DNA of 64,000 bases from Streptomyces sp. MST-110588 (lineage in GTDB: Bacteria; Actinomycetota; Actinomycetes; Streptomycetales; Streptomycetaceae), in the NCBI RefSeq assembly GCF_022695595.1, contig NZ_CP074380.1, positions 5,400,001 through 5,464,000 of the forward strand. Direction: 5' to 3'. The translations under genes were made by a program, and so were the position numbers. Position 1 is the first letter of the stretch. Each line of letters starts with the position of its first letter. The notes under the pieces are model-generated. The model was not told where the DNA came from. It made no database searches and saw only the letters and a list, made by a program, of their open reading frames with translations. Of this stretch, positions 61,871 to 64,000 are shown piece by piece.

Positions 61871-61903
61871 AACCTACGATGCCGTAACCTACGCAGGCGT
61901 AGG
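61871..61903. promoter_or_regulatory. Operator-like repeats before the desaturase gene
   Basis: AACCTACG occurs at 61871 and 61886, and the second copy forms the palindrome CCTACG-CAGG-CGTAGG (61888-61903). The site is 25 bp before the start codon and within the expected promoter. A lipid-responsive TetR-type repressor is a plausible binder. Confidence 0.55.
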
Positions 61904-61928
61904 TAGTCGTCGTCCCCCAGGAGTTCCC

Positions 61929-62903
61929 GTGACCATCGCCCCCGTCGGCCCCGTCCAAGAGCGCGGCCGGACAGCATGGAGCGACGCCCAGTTGCTCTAC
62001 GCGCTCGAAGAGGTCGTCGAGAAGGAGCTGGAGAGGCACCTGAAGGCCGCCAAGGAATGGATGCCCCACGAGTACGTGCCCTGGAGCGACGGCCGGAACT
62101 TCGACGGGGTGATGGGCGGGGAGCCGTGGGCGCCCGAACAGTCCAAAGTCAGCGATATCGGTCGTATCGCGCTGGTCGTCAACCTGCTGACCGAGGACAA
62201 CCTCCCCAGCTACCACCACGAGATCGCCACCCTCTTCGGACGGGACGGCGCCTGGGGCACCTGGGTGCACCGCTGGACGGCGGAGGAGGGCCGGCACGGC
62301 ATCGTGATGCGCGACTACCTGCTCACCAGCCGCGCCGTGGACCCGGTCGAACTGGAGCGGTTCCGCATGGCGCACATGTCGGCGGGCTTCGAGTCGGACA
62401 ACGCACACAGCATGCTGCACTCCGTCGCGTACGTGGCCTTCCAGGAGCTGGCCACCCGCATCTCGCACCGCAACACCGGCCACCACTCCGGCGACCCCGT
62501 CTGCGACCGGATGCTGGCCCGCATCGCCACCGACGAGAACCTGCACATGGTCTTCTACCGGAACCTGCTGGCCGCCGCCTTCGAACTCGCCCCCGACCAG
62601 ACCATGAGCGCGGTGCGGGACGTGGTCGTGGGCTTCCGGATGCCCGGCCACGGCATGCCCGGCTTCGAGCGCGCCGCCGCCCGGATGGCCATCGGCGGGA
62701 TCTACAACCTGCGCATCCACCACGACGACGTGCTCCAGCCCGTACTGCGCTACCTGAAGGTCCTGGAGATCGGCGGGCTGGGACCGCTGGGGCTGCGCGC
62801 CCAGGAGGAGCTGGGGATGTACATGGGCGGACTCGACGGGCAGGCCCGCAAGTTCGACGAGCGGCTCGCCGCCCGCAACGCGCGCATCGCGGCCAGGAGC
62901 TGA
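61929..62903 (+). CDS. Fatty acyl-ACP desaturase (diiron)
   Basis: The product is 324 residues from GTG. The two diiron motifs are EEGRHG (with the upstream TEDNLPSYHHE ligand) and DENLHM, giving the E/EExxH/E/DExxH ligand set of soluble acyl-ACP desaturases such as plant stearoyl-ACP desaturase and mycobacterial DesA. It would introduce a double bond into membrane fatty acids using ferredoxin. Length fits the family. The LysR gene follows in the same direction. Confidence 0.92.
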   Translation: MTIAPVGPVQERGRTAWSDAQLLYALEEVVEKELERHLKAAKEWMPHEYVPWSDGRNFDGVMGGEPWAPEQSKVSDIGRIALVVNLLTEDNLPSYHHEIATLFGRDGAWGTWVHRWTAEEGRHGIVMRDYLLTSRAVDPVELERFRMAHMSAGFESDNAHSMLHSVAYVAFQELATRISHRNTGHHSGDPVCDRMLARIATDENLHMVFYRNLLAAAFELAPDQTMSAVRDVVVGFRMPGHGMPGFERAAARMAIGGIYNLRIHHDDVLQPVLRYLKVLEIGGLGPLGLRAQEELGMYMGGLDGQARKFDERLAARNARIAARS

Positions 62904-62948
62904 CGCCGTACAGGTGATGCCGGCGGTGCGTGTACGTACGCTGCCCGC

Positions 62949-63884
62949 ATGGCCGACTGGGAGATCAAGAAGCTGCGCGTCCTGCGCACCCTCCACGAAG
63001 TGGGTACGGTCACCGCGACCGCCGAGGCGCTGCACATGACGCCCTCGGCGGTCTCCCAGCAGCTCACCGGCCTCGCCAGGCAGCTCGGGGTGACGTTGCT
63101 GGAGGCCCAGGGACGGCGGGTACGGCTCACCGGCGCCGCCCACCTGGTCCTGCGGCACGCCGACGCGCTCTTCGCGCAACTGGAGCGCGCGGACGCCGAG
63201 TTGCTCGGCTACCTCCAGGGCGAGGCGGGAGAGGTACGGGTCGGGGCGTTCTCCACCGCTATCCCGGCCCTGGTCGTGCCCGCCGTACGGGAACTGCGGC
63301 GCAGCCGCCCGGGGCTGACGGTCCGCGTACGGGAAGCGGAGGCGGCCGAGGTGTACGAGCTGCTGGCCGACGGCAGTGTGGACCTGGCACTCTCGCTCGC
63401 CGCGCACGCCCCGGGCCCGCGCGACCCGAAGTTCACCCACGTCCCGCTGCTCGCCGACCCGCTGGACGTGGCGCTGCCGGCCGGACACCCGCTGGCGGCC
63501 GAGCCGGGCCTGCGGCTGGCCGACCTCGCGGATGAGCCATGGATCTACGGCACCGACGGCCCGTGGGCCCAGATCACCACGACCGCCTGCGAGCACGCCG
63601 GATTCGTGCCCGAACGGGCGCACGCCGCCGTCGGCTGGACGGCCATCCTGTCGATGGTCGCGGCGGGAATGGGGGTGGCGCTGGTGCCGCGGATGGCCAT
63701 GGCGGGGGAGCGGGGCGGCGCCGGGGTCACGGTGCGGGTGCTGCATGCCGACCAGCCGCGCCGGCATGTCGTGGCGGCGGCGCGGCGTGGCTCGGAGGGG
63801 GCCCCGGGCCCGGCCCGGGTGCTGGCCGCCCTCCAGCGGGCCGCGGCGGGTCAGCCCCGTACCCGGACCGTTCAGTCACACTGA
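62949..63884 (+). CDS. LysR-family transcriptional regulator
   Basis: The product is 311 residues. The helix-turn-helix LRVLRTLHEVGTVTATAEALHMTPSAVSQQLTGLARQLG occupies the first 50 residues, followed by a type 2 binding-protein-like sensor domain (VRVGAFSTAIPALVVPAV, VDLALS, AAGMGVALVPRMA). It lies 45 bp after the desaturase gene and may be transcribed with it, but LysR proteins often act on divergent genes and the target could be beyond the window. Confidence 0.9.
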   Translation: MADWEIKKLRVLRTLHEVGTVTATAEALHMTPSAVSQQLTGLARQLGVTLLEAQGRRVRLTGAAHLVLRHADALFAQLERADAELLGYLQGEAGEVRVGAFSTAIPALVVPAVRELRRSRPGLTVRVREAEAAEVYELLADGSVDLALSLAAHAPGPRDPKFTHVPLLADPLDVALPAGHPLAAEPGLRLADLADEPWIYGTDGPWAQITTTACEHAGFVPERAHAAVGWTAILSMVAAGMGVALVPRMAMAGERGGAGVTVRVLHADQPRRHVVAAARRGSEGAPGPARVLAALQRAAAGQPRTRTVQSH

Positions 63885-64000
63885 ACGAAAACCTCGAAAA
63901 CTTTCGATGGACCGGTACGAAGCCCCCTGCCAAGGTCATCTCATACGCACCGCACCGCACCGCACGCACTTCGCCGCACCGCACCGCATCGCACGCACCG
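63885..64000. other. Window end: simple CGCAC repeats
   Basis: After the LysR stop, an inverted repeat CGAAAA...TTTTCG-like stretch (ACGAAAACCTCGAAAACTTTCG) is followed by tandem CGCAC/CGCATCGCAC units to the window end. No gene can be judged here. Confidence 0.5.

Noticed and set aside
61869-63767. 632-codon minus-strand frame opposite the desaturase and LysR genes
   Set aside because: It covers two well-identified genes and their intergenic gap; a product spanning both would be a shadow.

Overview
The window is a high-GC actinomycete chromosome segment, almost certainly Streptomyces. Pointers are the overall composition, the frequent GTG/TTG starts, the XRE-DUF5753/DUF397/ATP-binding trio, a dynamin pair next to a second SSB (the sporulation-septation neighbourhood of Streptomyces), an LAxTG sortase substrate and a glnX-glnH-pknG locus. 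It opens with the 3' part of a 23S rRNA gene, a 5S rRNA and the rrn terminator.

Region 1 (2.8-14.1 kb, all minus strand) is the most unusual part. It is one 11-gene, tightly packed array: dxs, ispG, a polyprenyl (GGPP-type) diphosphate synthase, ispH, a phasin-like protein, a PHA-regulator (PhaR N-terminal-like) protein, a UbiB/ABC1 kinase, a 56-residue membrane protein not visible as a long ORF, a proline-rich exported protein, a class I terpene synthase and a DxDD class II diterpene cyclase. It combines three MEP-pathway enzymes, the C20 chain-builder and both cyclase classes, so it looks like a self-supplied labdane-related diterpene pathway with unexpected granule and UbiB-type partners. 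No P450 or other tailoring gene lies inside it. A divergent short-chain dehydrogenase and a tRNA-Arg follow.

Region 2 (16.3-28.3 kb, mostly plus) holds dynA-dynB, ssbB, a thioester-domain surface protein with an LAETG sorting signal, ettA, a 4HBT thioesterase with a coupled hypothetical, glbO and a Pcm-like methyltransferase.

Region 3 (28.3-41.5 kb, minus) is a signalling array: HxlR regulator, small membrane protein, GlnX-like sensor, GlnH-like glutamate/aspartate-binding protein, coiled-coil protein, PknG-like kinase, PP2C phosphatase, von Willebrand A protein and an FHA/zinc-ribbon protein. It supplies an amino-acid sensor, kinase, phosphatase and a phosphothreonine reader together.

Region 4 (42.7-48.7 kb, minus) is a sugar operon: binding protein, two permeases, a GH4 glycosidase and a BadF-type sugar kinase. 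Then come an anti-sigma-like ATPase/XRE/DUF397 trio, an MscS channel, an HNH nuclease, a GH84 hexosaminidase, malQ, a GH29 alpha-L-fucosidase, a fatty acyl-ACP desaturase and a LysR regulator.

One caveat matters for every reader. At least 15 places in ten genes need one extra G or C in a short G/C run to give a sensible protein. Every case is a missing base and none is an extra base, on both strands. I read these as consensus (homopolymer) errors rather than pseudogenes, and annotated the genes across them.
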